Source: Hedera helix (taxonomy: Eukaryota; Streptophyta; Magnoliopsida; Apiales; Araliaceae). From it: a DNA stretch of 64,000 nt. Each line of letters opens with the position of its first letter. Position 1 is the stretch's first letter. A program made the translations under genes and the position numbers. The notes below the pieces were generated by a model. That model did no database searches, was not told the DNA's origin, and saw only the letters and a program-made list of their open reading frames with translations. Shown piece by piece: positions 50,684-62,711 of this stretch. Location of the stretch: contig OX359264.1 in NCBI GenBank assembly GCA_947179155.2, positions 5,448,001 to 5,512,000 of the forward strand. Direction: 5' to 3'.

Positions 50684-53600
50684 TGTGACGCCCCCAAATT
50701 CAAGTACCAATACCTCGAATTCAGTGCTTACGCAAAAATACATCCAATATCTGCTAAACAACATTTAATACTAGTGCGGAAAATATAAATAAACATATGT
50801 TGTTTATTACAAAAGATTTCTAGTCCCAAGGTCTACAACCTTTACTAAATACATCACAAACTACTAAAAGGTTACAAAAGGTTTGTGTTACATCATATCA
50901 CATCTATACAACAAAATGTGAAACAGGCAGACAGCTATCCAGCTTAATTAAGATTTTACCTTTACTTTGCTTTTGTCCTTACCCGAACCTTCAGGTTTGA
51001 CTGCAAATATCTTCATGATATAGTAAGGGTGAGCAACTAGCTTGCTCAGCAAGTTTTAATTGAACAATATAATATATCATTAATGAATCGAAGTAATAAT
51101 CGAGCTGATTTAATAATGTAGGCTCAATGATAAAACTGAATAACATAATCAGTACTCAAATAGATGAATGAAGGGTTGATTAAAACTGCACAATATAATC
51201 AAGACTTAGATGAAACAATGAAGACTTGATTACTGACTGCTGAGTGATCCAATGGACCGTGAACGCCAAGGCAACATCAGCCATTCGACTAACCCTTTTA
51301 TAACCGTCAATCGTACTTGAGGGGATCAACCTCTTGTACACCATGTGTATGCATAACATTAAACTTTAACTGTATCGAGTGACCGACAATTATGTCTCCC
51401 CCAATTTAGGGTTGTTCTCTCAGTACAAGAATCCTTACCAACTACTGGTTTGGATAACTTTTATATTAATATTCAACGTCTAGCCGAATCAATTAGCATA
51501 GACTATTCCTTAAACAGTTCATAAATGCAAGAACTTTTAAATACATGACAGTTCGATAATAGAACTTGAATCCAACATGCACTATGTGCGAATGTCAAAG
51601 ATAATATCGATGTGAAATAAATTTGCAATAATTAAACCACCTGGAATATAATTTGAAAGTATAACTCGAGTCTGAGTTAGGGAACTTGCAATATATATAA
51701 TTCGAAAACTTGCACAATATAGAGTTGTGTAAGGTTAAGGAACTTGTCTGGTGTGCGAATTACGTATACTTCGCTTAATTTAAACTCTTCTTGAAGACCT
51801 AATATTGAAAATGTTGGCCTAACTATTAGAACATCACATAATCGCTTCATTTAAGTATTTAAGATCACTAACACAAAATCAACTTGGATTATCATACAAT
51901 TCCACATCATATAACCTCAATGAAATATTTACCGAACTAATGTTAATGATTTAATTATCTCATATTATTTAAACCCCTAAACAATTTATCATAATTGTTT
52001 AGTTATTTTAATTATTAATTTAATTAGCAAACAATTTTCCTTGCCTCTCTTATTTATCATTTAATAATAAATAATTACCTAATAACCTTAACTATTCAAT
52101 AATAGTTGATTATTATTAACTGCCTTACTTATTATTTAATAAAATAATAAATAATTAACTAATTAGTTTCAATTTCCTTTCATTATTATTTAATATTAGT
52201 TAAATAATAATTAATTAGTCACCTCTACTTCTCTTTAATTATTATTAATTAAATAACAATTTGTTAATTATCCTTACCTATTATAAGTAAAATAATAGGC
52301 AATTACTCTATTTTATCTTATCTTTCTTTAATTATTATTTCATCAAATAATAATTAATTAATTACTTTTATTACTTTTTAATCATTATTTAATATTAAAA
52401 AATGATTAAATACCTTTACTTATTATTTAATCCTAATTAAATAATAGATAATCACTTTATTGACTTCAACTCTTCTTCAATTATTATTTAATGTTAGTTA
52501 AATAATAATTCATTAATTATCTTTATCTCTCTTTTAATCATCATTTAATATTAGTTAAATAATGATTAATTATCTTTATTTATTATTTACATTTAGTTAA
52601 ATAATAAATAATTAGTTTATTTAATTCTTCTTTAATTACTATTCAATATAATAATTAATTACTTAAGCATCTTTATTTATTATTTAATGAATAATTAACT
52701 ATTTTAGTTTACTATTCACTAGTCACTACTGGCATTATATTGCACCTACATTGTTTGGTCGCAGAGCTCCCAGTCGTAGAGTGATGGTCGTAGAGTGAGG
52801 TCGTACAGTGAGGGCCGTACAGTGAGGTCGTAGAGTGAAGGATTTAAACATAAGTTTTTTCTGGTTTTTTGTTTTTTTTAGTACATCCGGATGTACTTTG
52901 GTTGAAACATTTTTAGAATGAGCTATACATCTCAAAATCATGCACGGTCGGATCCTATGGACCCATAACTTGATCCTCTACCCCATAGTATTTTTCAAAT
53001 AATTTTTTAGAAGCATAATTTACCGAAATTATCAAGCTACTCTCAGCAGTGCTATAAAATGGACTGTTTTGGTAGAAAAATCATAACTAAATGTATACGC
53101 CATAACTTTTGGTGATCCAAATTGAGTTTTTTTCTAAACTCATAGGTCTGTCAAGGAAAAATAATAACCATCTCAAACAAATTGAAGAGCTTAGAGATAT
53201 AAGGCCTTAAACCACACTAACTCACATAGTTTTTTCCGAAATAGGTGGTTTTATGCATTCTTTCAATTTTAACCACATAGATGCGCATAATAACACATGA
53301 TAAGCTTATTGAAACATACATTTACTACTCTAGCATGAATATGATCACTTAGAGCTCTTAATCTAGCTTCCTACCATATAAAGCACAAAGCATGACCATA
53401 GAAGCATAAAACTGAAACTTTGAGATGTGAACTACCTTTGTGATCTAATGGATGGCCTTCTCTTCTTCCCGAAGTAAGTAACAAAGCCTGAGGGCATCCA
53501 ATAACCTTCCTTGAAATTCCTAAATCAAACCCTCAAGAACGTTCTTTGATATTTTTCTTTTTCTCACTGTTTTTCTCGGTTTCTTACTTCTCTGTTTTCT

Positions 53601-54284
53601 CTCTCTTAGCCTAAATGAACAGGAAGGGGAAATGAGGGAATGACTGAGGTTATACAATACTCTCTCGGCCTTAGACAAACTCTGAGGAGTTGGACCCTAT
53701 AGCCTCCCCTATGCCTGACTTGTCTCTCGTTTCTTTAGCAAAAATCTGATTTCTTGAGCCTTGCACTGAGCGTGCTCTGTTTCTTGGAGGTTTCGTATCT
53801 AAATGAGTGACACTCATGCTTTTTCACCAGGTTATGTTATTACCCTTGGGATGGGCTGCTATTTGTTTTGTTAATTAAACCATTGGTGGCCCAATTGCAA
53901 CTTATATTGCAACTAAGCTTTGGGTTGCCCAAATTAAATTCCTTGGAATTTAATTAGGCCACTTAAAATTTTAAAATGCCCAATACCATTAATTAATAAT
54001 TTTATTAATTAAATTACATAATCCAATAAGACTTGTTATATTCAATTTAAATGAATGTTTAATTAATCTATGATCTTATCAATTTATTGATATTAATATT
54101 CCTAGATTAGTCCACTGATTTAAATATCTCATTAGTTGGACTTCCTTTAATTTAATTCCCATCATATAATAATTTACTAATTTAATCGCATCAAGATTTA
54201 AAGTAGTTCATAAAATATTCATTAAAATAATAAATAAATTCACAATTTATTTATAATGAAATTTAAAATTTTGCGGACATTACA
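50684..54284 (-). mobile_element. Solo LTR in unit 2, twin of 31262-34864
   Basis: A 3601-bp solo LTR with the same GTTGA target duplications (50679-50683, 54285-54289) and flanks as its unit 1 twin, so it was duplicated with the segment and not inserted twice. Its terminal TG is intact. It contains AATAAA (minus, 50808-50803), the stem-loop at 51023-51056, the AT-palindrome array at about 52040-52690 and the tandem repeat at 52768-52840. Confidence 0.92.
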
Positions 54285-54289
54285 GTTGA

Positions 54290-55891
54290 ATCCTGGAGGG
54301 TATCCGCTGTGACATTTTACATCGGTGATATATAATATCGAAGGGACATAAATTATCTTTAAGGACAGTGTTTTACGTACGCCTCAATTCATTTGAGTGA
54401 TATCTTTTTAACTCACTTTTAATTTTTATAATAATTTTCAATTATTTTCAAACAAATATAACTTGTAGATATTGTGTAAAATAATGTATAGTGACTATTA
54501 TATTTGTAGTAGCGAGTACTCATATATGGAGCCATTACAATGGCCATATCCGAATTAAATATTGTGCTTACTCAAAATAGAAGAAAGCTTGAGGTTTAAG
54601 ATTGTAGCGGAGGGCATAATTATAAGTTGAAAACATGAAGCATAGCTAGGGGCTATGCATGATGAATTTAATACCTCACCTTCTTATAAAACATGGGTTA
54701 TGGTAACTCAGTCTGATATGACTATTTTTAACTCGTATTCCTTGCATTGTAATTTCTTCCGAACGAGCTTATCAAAAAAGTTGTGTAGTTTGGTAAAAGG
54801 TTTTCAGTCAGGGTTCGGGCCCTACAAGTCTCCATCTCTTTGTGGTTGAGTAGACGCATTTAGCGACAGAAAATTACAATATATTATCTGTCGCTCGTAA
54901 TTGTATTACTGATGTTGTCATTAAAATATTATTTTTGCCAATAAAAATGTGTCGAGAGAAATTGCATGTAATTTTTTAGTTAATGGAAGGATCTCTTCCT
55001 AATATTAGTTGAGACAAATCCGTATTTCCATCAAGCACAAGGCACATTTTTATATAGCCACAGTTGTAAATTAAAATTATCTTTACAACAGATCGTGACT
55101 ATCCAATCGCAAATTTAACGGTGAAAAATATATTCCATCTGCACTTTAGTAGTACTGATTCAAAAATTAACCAAAAAGCCCTCATCCGTCCGCATTTTAG
55201 TTGAGAGAATTCTGACTTTCAAAATATTCAATATTACTAAATATATTAATATAATATTAAAAAGTGGTGATAATTTTGTAATATTAGAGTCTACACTTGA
55301 ATTGTTCGGACGGCTAATCACCTATACCGGAACCAATCCACATGTTACGAGGCTATGGATTTTCTCACCTAGCGCATATGTGGCCTTCCGTCTAATTCAA
55401 TTCTTTATCACGAGATGTGTATTGAGAGAGATTGGGTAAAAATCAGAAACTCTTTTAACTAAGTAATTTTATCTAGAGAGTTAATTTTATAAAAAAAAAT
55501 CACATTAAAACACAAATCTCTAATCTTGTAAAGATAGGATTTGTATTAACAATCCCAATGAAATAAAAAAAATCTAAGTAATTACTTTTTCCAAAAATAT
55601 TTTACCATGTAAATGCTTTTACTAGAAAATTAATGATAAGATGTTGAAAAATTCAGAGCTTTAATAAAAGGGTTTTGAAAGAAATCTCGTCTTGACATTT
55701 AAATGCTTTGCTTGAAATCAGACAAAACAATACTCAACACTCCTGTCCTTGAAACTTCATGATCTCCTGCACTTGCAATATCTTGAATCCTTGAAACTTT
55801 AATCATTCACCTTGTAAAATTCCAAGCAATTAAAGTCCAAACCTGTAAAATTATAATAAAACTGCAAAGCAACTTGTCATCATTAAAACAT
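54290..55891. other. Non-coding end of unit 2
   Basis: Collinear with 34870-36469. It contains a copy of the dispersed repeat (55327-55440) and the same MITE-like segment. It holds no supported gene. Confidence 0.6.
55327..55440. repeat. Dispersed 110-bp repeat, copy 4 of 5
   Basis: Positional counterpart of the copy at 35906-36010 in unit 1. Confidence 0.8.
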
Positions 55892-56545
55892 ATAAACCAA
55901 GAGGTAGAATTAGTTTATACTTTATACTCCTCAATCCCAGAATTGAAGATATAGTTTTCTTTTTTGTCTATTCCAAAATTAGAGATGCGTTTTTTATTTT
56001 TAGAATGAAATCCTTAACATACTATTTCTTTTATGCTTAGTTGATTGGGTCATACTACCATTACTACATTCTTAACTAATATTAAAAGTATATTTTAAAA
56101 GTATTAAAATGCAAAACTATAACCTGCTTTTAATTACTAACCATATCATTATCTATGAAGATTCAGTTACAAATAAAGTATCGTTATATATATAACATTA
56201 CTTTGTCGTACTATATTATATTTGTATATGTAACAACTTATATACCTGGTATTAGAAAACGAATATGCATGCCATTTGTCATCATACTATTCACAAACAT
56301 ACAATCATTTGGACTCTTGTATTCAACATATTAAGCTACAATCTCTTAGTCCCTCCGATCCGAGAACAAATAAGAATGTTTCACTATCAAGAGACATTTG
56401 CATTTATGTGACACTGCAATCGGCTAAGGATATATATGGATAGTAAGATAGGCTTGTTCAATAAAACAGAGATTCAGTCGGCAGTACGGCATCTCACATA
56501 TTTTACGTAAGACTCATTCTTTCTTTATGTTCTCACAGAAAACCC

Positions 56546-56554
56546 TATATATAG
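56546..56554 (+). promoter_or_regulatory. TATA box of germin-like gene 3
   Basis: TATATATAG, about 90 bp before the ATG, in an upstream region nearly identical to unit 2 (55897-56644). Confidence 0.7.
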
Positions 56555-56644
56555 AGTGCTTATGTTCCTAATTCTTCACAACTCGAAATCTCTAATTCAT
56601 ATTCTTCGAAAGATATATAGGACTGAACTAAAGTAGAATCGGTA

Positions 56645-57727
56645 ATGGCAAACTACATTCAGCTCTTGAGTTTGTTAGCTATCTCTTCTATGCTGGTCAT
56701 TGCTTTTGCAGCTAGTCCCTTACAAGATTTTTGCGTCGCAGACCTTACTAGCTCAGGTTTTAATTTATGCATTTTTTTCTTGACAAGATGATTTTCTCTT
56801 TATTTCGGATCCGGATTGATGATGTTAGCATTTGTTCAACTCATTGGCCAATAAGAATACCTTGCATTTGAATAGCACAGACTTGCACTGCTTATTAATT
56901 AAAAGAAAATGCTAGGTAATTAGAAAAAAACTGTCCAAGAATTACTTATACAAAATATCATCAATGTTTTGTTGAGGTGAACTAGGCTGTTTTTGTATAG
57001 TTACATTACTCTTAATTAAGGGCCGTCAATGGCCAAAGAAATGATACTGATGCCGTACAAATACAACTCTTTCCTATAAATTGACTAAATCTGACTTCAT
57101 CGAATTTGAATCCTTTTATTTCACTTTATGTTTTGATTGCTGCTGCTTTTCACTATCTTATTATTATATATTACATGCATTTCATTTGTAGTTATAGTAA
57201 ATGGCCGCACTTGCATGGACCCTAAGCTCGTAAAAATCGACCATTTCGTTCTCAGTGGACTTCACATTCCTCGCACACCGTCTGCCGCTTTGGGATCTGT
57301 GGTGACTCCGGTCACTGTGGCTCAGTTGCCCGGATTAAACACCCTTGGCATCTCACTCGCTCGCACTGACTATGCACCATGGGGCGTCGTGCCTCCACAC
57401 GTTCACCCTCGTGCATCCGAGATTTTGACAGTTATAGATGGGGAAATTGAAGCTGGTTTTGTGACCTCAAACCCGGATAATCGCCTCATCCGAAAGTTTT
57501 TGAAAAAGGGTGAAGTTTTTGTGTTCCCAATTGGACTTGTACATTACCAAAGAAATGTGGGAAAGGGAAAAGCTCTTTCGTTCTCAGGTTTGAACAGTGA
57601 AAACCCTGGTGTGGTTACTGTGCCTAATGCTGTTTTCGGATCAAACCCATCGATTCCTTCCGATTTACTCGCGAAGGCGTTCCAGGTTGATCAGAAAGTG
57701 GTTGATAATATTCAAAGCAAATTTTAG
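56645..57727 (+). CDS. Germin-like protein 3 (two exons)
   Basis: Exons 56645-56756 and 57192-57727 flank a 435-bp intron and give 215 aa. The splice acceptor is TTTGTAG, where copies 1 and 2 have TTTGCAG; both are acceptable. Relative to copy 1 it has L46M, V53I, F58L and V151I. The signal peptide, C30/C45 and metal ligands H107, H109, E114 and H155 are intact. It is predicted to be a secreted cupin of the cell wall, with unknown enzyme activity. Confidence 0.95.
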
Positions 57728-58855
57728 GGTAAAACTAAAGGTTGATGAAGATGATGAAGTTTCCTAGCTATTTATTGTGATTCCATTAAGATGTTTGTTA
57801 TTCTGTTTTTTTTGTTGATATTTTTATGTAATTTTCGCTTCTGTTTTCAGTCTTGATAAAATTATTGGAATTGGTTCTATTATATTTTAGTCTACTGTCA
57901 TGTTTGATGTCTTTTGCATGTTTTTCTTCGTATATGAGAAAAGTGGAAAATGTTTTTGTTTTTTCTTCATATTTTTTTAAAGATAATTATCTCATAAAAA
58001 TGAATGAGTAGTTTTCAGGATAACCTCATCAAGCACATGTAATAGAAAGAGGCAGTTTAAAAAATAAGATATATTTATACGGGAACCAATGCACATCTTG
58101 CGAGGCTATGGATTTTCCCACCTAGCGCATATGGCCTTCCATCAAATTTCTTTATCACTATCTGTGTATTGAGAGAGATTGGGTGAAAAGGTTCTCCAGT
58201 AATATGTTGTCACCGATCTATTTTTTTTTGTCACTAAATATGTATTCACGGAAAGGAGTGAGAAAAAACCGAAAAAACCCCGTAAAATTAAACTTCAAAA
58301 ATTTGTAACCAATGAAAAATTCAATGAACTAAAATCCAACGAAAAACAAATTGAACATTTGGTTACAACAACTGACTAAGTTAATATTCTCTCCATTTCA
58401 AAATTAGAGATACAATTTCACTAAAATTACAACAAGTGACTAAGTTAAATTTAAAATTGATGTTAATTTTTTTAGTTTTAGTTGATATAATAATTATAAT
58501 TATATAGTATATAACAAAAACTATAAATTAAAGACAAAAAAATTCATTCTAAATTTTTAAGAGTCATAACAATTTTGAAGTTTAATATGCCGTCGTTTAA
58601 TATCAAAAGTCAAATTGTGTCTATAATTTTGGAACAGATAAATCAATAGAAAGTGCATCCATTAATGAATTAATTGTTTTAGTGTTATTAGCTTTTTAAT
58701 TGTTTATACATTTTTTTTCTTCTACTATGGCATATCATACATGTAAAACAAATTTGTGGGGAGTATTTATAGTTTTTTTTCCCCATAACATAATGTTGAT
58801 TCTAAGTTTTAATAATTTTATAGATGCATTAGTAGCAATATTAATAGTGGGTAAT
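57728..58855 (+). other. 3' flank of germin-like gene 3
   Basis: Non-coding, homologous to the flanks of copies 1 and 2 but more diverged. It contains the dispersed repeat at 58080-58185 and a decayed MITE at about 58388-58640, whose Stowaway ends are degraded. Confidence 0.65.
58080..58185. repeat. Dispersed 110-bp repeat, copy 5 of 5
   Basis: Counterpart of 23751-23860 and 47102-47210, shorter by a few bases. Confidence 0.75.
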
Positions 58856-59234
58856 AATTGTGGTTTGAACTTTTAAACTCTTTTTATTATTAGGTTGGTT
58901 ATTCATTTTTTTCATTCTTTGAGTAGGATTTTAATTGGGAAAAAAACTGTAATTACAAAATATTAACTGAAAGCGTTAGTAATCGAACAGTTTGTTTAAC
59001 CGTGGCTACGGTTACTTCTATAATATTAATCACACTATAAAATTTGGTTACAATTACACTTTGTAACCGTATCAAAGCGCACCATGCATACCCCTAACGA
59101 GAGAGATTTGATGGAAATGTAATGAAGAATAACTAGGATCCTCTCTATCAGATCTTAAGCTTACATTTTCTCCATATTAAATTAATGACAAAATATTACG
59201 TTGATGACACAATAATATTTATGACAAATAAATG
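58856..59234. other. Unassigned spacer
   Basis: AT-rich sequence between the end of unit 3 and the CACTA element. I see no gene, RNA or repeat. Confidence 0.5.
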
Positions 59235-59429
59235 TATCACTACTACAAAACATTAAAAAGATAACACTTAAACAACAACGTTTTCATAAAAAACGTCGTG
59301 GTATTTTTTTTTACAACGTTTTTAAAAAAACGTTGTAGAAACATGTGCAAAAACGTTGTGTATTTATTAGGGACAATAATTTGATTATAATTTATAACGT
59401 TTTTTAATGAAAACGTTATCTATTTAAAA

Positions 59430-60508
59430 AACACGGAGCTTTAAAAAAATGCGCGAAGCTGAAAACTTGAAATTAAAACACGGAGATATATTTCTGATTA
59501 TTAAATGAATAAATTTCATAACACTTGAAGGAATGCTTCCCCGATCAAACAGAAAGAAACATCACCTCATCCTCCCGAGTGAAGTAGCTTTCTCTCGCCC
59601 CGATCGAACTCATCTACCTCACTCATCCTCACAAGTGAAGCAGCTCTCTCCCCTTCTCGCTCAATCTAGCCTCGAAGTCACGACATTGTCAGTCAGTCCC
59701 AGATTCCCAAGCCCAAGTCCGCACGGACCAAACCCTAACGCTATCACAGACTCGAATCGTCTCATCGGCGGCCGTGACCTAAATAGAAGGTATCGCATTG
59801 CAGTAATGTTTGTATTTTTTCACCACTTTCGTCTTTTTGTTTTTGTTTTTGATTATGTTTATTAGTGAATCTCAGGTGGAGCAGAAGACCTTCTTCCTTT
59901 CACTTGAGGATTTGGAGAATCCCCTGCCCTGAAGCGGAGGAGGCTGAAGACCTTCCAAAATCAACATAAAAGGTATATAGATAATAAAGGATGCTACAGA
60001 TCTCGTACTATTTGGTTTTTGTTTTGAATCTTCAGATGCTTAGTGTGGTGGTATTGAGTTAGATGCTACAGATCTTGCACTATCTATCTTTTTGTTAATG
60101 TCATGGAAAAGCAGAATATCTGTTAGAAGTTTCATAAACTTTATGCATAATATTTAGACTAAAAATTAATTACGCAATTTATATAATATTGGGTTTATCT
60201 TTATGTCTAATTACATGTTTAAGTTTTAATGAGATATTTGAAGTCTGTATTAGCATTTCTTCAGTTCCGAATACCCCATAAAATAGCAAAAGAAGAACAA
60301 CTCTATAGGATTTTGGCATCCCTGTACCTCCCAAAGCCCCTAAACCTGACTCAAATAGAAATCACCCCATGAGTAGGACGGACACCCAAGCCTCCTCACA
60401 ATCCCAAAGAGAAACTTTCATAGACTTTGTGCTGAAGCACAATGACGAAAAAAAAACTTATACAACTTTGATAGATTATTGTTTCTTTAAATGAAATAGT
60501 TGGAAAAA
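59430..60508 (+). other. 5' part of CACTA gene, probable leader
   Basis: A pyrimidine-rich, Ser/Pro-biased stretch at 59533-59790 followed by donor-like AGAAGGTATCG and acceptor-like CTCAG (59874) sites resembles an untranslated leader with introns. No protein family is recognised. The 110-codon frame at 59533-59865 is probably incidental. Confidence 0.4.
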
Positions 60509-61079
60509 ATGGCTGAAGATGACATAGATCGAGCAACATTGTGGAGGAAAGGCCGTGAAGATAAGTATGGGAATATTCCAGATGAGAAGACAGCTGAGAA
60601 AGCAAAGGGAATAGTAAGAAAATGAATTGATGTTCTGAAATTTTTCTGTGTGGCACACCTGTTTTTTTTATTGTTACTGTGATTATTTGTTAATGCATTA
60701 GGATGAAGTGAAGAAAAAAGTGAGTGAAGGTTCGTTGACTGTAATCGGCAGCCATGATATTCTCACAATTGCATTGGGGACTTCAGAGCGTGCTGGACGA
60801 GTTAGAGGTGTGGGAGGCTATGTGACTCCAAGTTCCTACTTTAACCAACCAAGACGCCAAAGAAAGTATTTGGGCGAGAACATTAAAGAAACTGTCCACA
60901 AACTTCTTGAAGAAGAGCGAGATAAGGGCCAAACTATTGCAGCAAAACTTGTAGCGGAAGAGCGAGATTTTTGGGTGCAGAAGATTATGCAAATAGAGGC
61001 AAAACTTGATGGAAAGTGTACTCCCCCCACCCTTAACGGTGCACATGTTTCAGACTATGCTTGCAGCTTGCTTGTCTAA
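60509..61079 (+). pseudogene. Transposase_24-like gene fragment in CACTA
   Basis: Two exons join in phase 0: 60509-60613 (35 codons from MAEDDIDRATLWRKGRED) and 60702-61079, with intron boundaries GTAAGAA...TTAG. Exon 2 contains LGTSERAGRVRGVGGYVTPS and a charged, probably coiled-coil tail. From family knowledge these are features of plant En/Spm-associated Transposase_24 proteins, which are not catalytic. The product would be about 160 aa, shorter than usual. The end of the frame falls inside a 24-bp tandem duplication (61054-61077, 61079-61102), so it may be truncated. A possible further exon is at 62622-62711. Confidence 0.65.
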
Positions 61080-61102
61080 CTATGCTTGCAGCTTGCTTGT
61101 CT

Positions 61103-62621
61103 ATGCTAATTTAAAGAAATTCTTTTCTAAGTTTATTCTGCATGTACTGGACAAATGATGTTATAGATATGAATGAATTGAAATGAATTGAAACTTATCT
61201 TTCTCTCTCTATCTTTCTTTCCCTCTCTATCTCTAGTTCTCTCAGTGTTTCCCTCTCTCACGAATTCAGCAGCTTGCTGAATTCTGCTTCTCCTCCCTCA
61301 TTTCTGTTTTCTGTTACTGTTTCTTCTAAATTTCTGGCCAAGCAGTTCTTTGGTTCCTGACATTGCACTTGCAGTTTGCAGCGATCACATATCTATCAAT
61401 AGTTGCACTTGATATCAAAGAGTACTACTTATTTCAAAGACTCAGAGAGGATAAATACAAACACATTAGTTATAACTTGTATGCTAGTAAAGAGATAACA
61501 TAAGCGATTGTGACCCAAATATAAGCTGCCAATTTTCACAGAAAAGTGAATACTACAATATCACATCTGGTAAGCTTTAAGGAAACTAATTGTGACCCTT
61601 GTATGTGAACGATGACCATGCTGCTGCACTTATGCAGCTGACAGCCGGACATTAAACTCAGCCGGTACACTATCTAGCAGATCTTCCTCTTTTTCGCTTT
61701 TTACTTCTTTCCTTCAGTAATATAATCCTCTCTCTGCTAATGTCCTTAGTTTTTGTGTTTTGCGTTCTCCTCAAATCCATCGTCCTTTAGCTTCATTGTT
61801 GCAACACATCTGACCTTGTAAACCTGCCAATCGAGGATGGCAACAGTACATAAACTAGGAAAACAGCCTCGACAAGTTTAGCCAACTACCACCAAAACAG
61901 ACTCCACGGTGATGGATTTCCAACACAACAATACACCCAACACCACTCAACAAATATGAATTAAACACGTCCAAATGATAGCAATAGGTAGGATGTTTAC
62001 ATATTGACAATGAATAGACTTGCACCTCTTCCACCCCAACTTTACATGCTAATATAATGCTTAAAAGAAAATCTAAAAATTTGGGTTTATGGTGGTGCTA
62101 ATATAATACAATTTTATTTATATTCTTTATCACACATGAATTATCCCAGTCGGCCTGCTTGGCATGTAAATCATTTAAGCTCCAAACAACCTGTAAGTTA
62201 AACTGTAAATTTTTCAGGGACAATTTTCTTAAGCAAAACCAGAACAATCAGAAAATTACTACTATTAAAGTATACTGTTTCTTACTTCTGAAAGCGGGAT
62301 TGTGTGCGTTTTGCTACCGCTTGTGGTTTGATATTTTCCTTTGCCACTTCTTGTTTTTGAGCTACAATACTTGCTAGAGCTACCTGCTCTGTTGGATATC
62401 TGTTCCTTTTACTGTTTTGTCTTATTTAGTTGTTCAGACCATGATGATGGCTGAGTTTGGCTTGGAGATGCAGTTTAGTTGTTCTGTTTTGCAGTTTTGG
62501 GTTGATTGTGGGTTTATTTGTGGGTCTGCTAGCTGTGTTTTGCTAACATTCTAATTTGTACTAAACTTGGCCAATTAGTCTACGTACAGTGGGAGACTAA
62601 CTTTTTGTTATTTTATTTCAG
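61103..62621. other. CACTA interior without recognised gene
   Basis: Sequence with a CT-rich tract near 61200-61260 and no convincing ORF. It may be intronic or filler sequence of the transposon. Confidence 0.4.
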
Positions 62622-62711
62622 TGGGATAAGGCAAATAGATTAACGTACACACAAGAACAAATTGACGAAGTACGGGGTGAGTGGGCAGCTTATGTGAGCA
62701 GCTACATGTAA
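62622..62711 (+). pseudogene. Possible last exon of the CACTA gene
   Basis: After a pyrimidine-rich TTTTATTTCAG, a 29-codon frame runs from WDKANRLTYTQEQIDEVRGE to SSYM and a stop. The composition looks protein-coding, but the frame cannot be joined to the exon ending at 61079 without skipping its stop. It could be a separate exon of the transposon gene. Confidence 0.4.

Larger units (their letters stand above)
44928..55896. repeat. Germin segment, duplicated unit 2
   Basis: The complete repeat unit is about 10.97 kb. It begins AGGTAGAATTAG, as does unit 3, and ends AAACCAAG. It carries the germin-like gene, a MITE, two dispersed repeats, old LTR-derived sequence and the shared solo LTR. It lacks the solo LTR found at 24732 in unit 1. 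Confidence 0.9.
55897..58855. repeat. Germin segment, truncated unit 3
   Basis: Homology with unit 2 begins AGGTAGAATTAG and ends near 58855, after the stretch ATGCATTAGTAGCAATATTA. The later parts of the unit (old LTR, solo LTR, second dispersed repeat) are absent. Either the duplication breakpoint lies here or the rest was lost. Confidence 0.85.

Noticed and set aside
59533..59865. A 110-codon Ser/Pro-rich ORF near the CACTA 5' end
   Set aside because: Composition and splice-like sites suggest an untranslated leader. No domain is seen.
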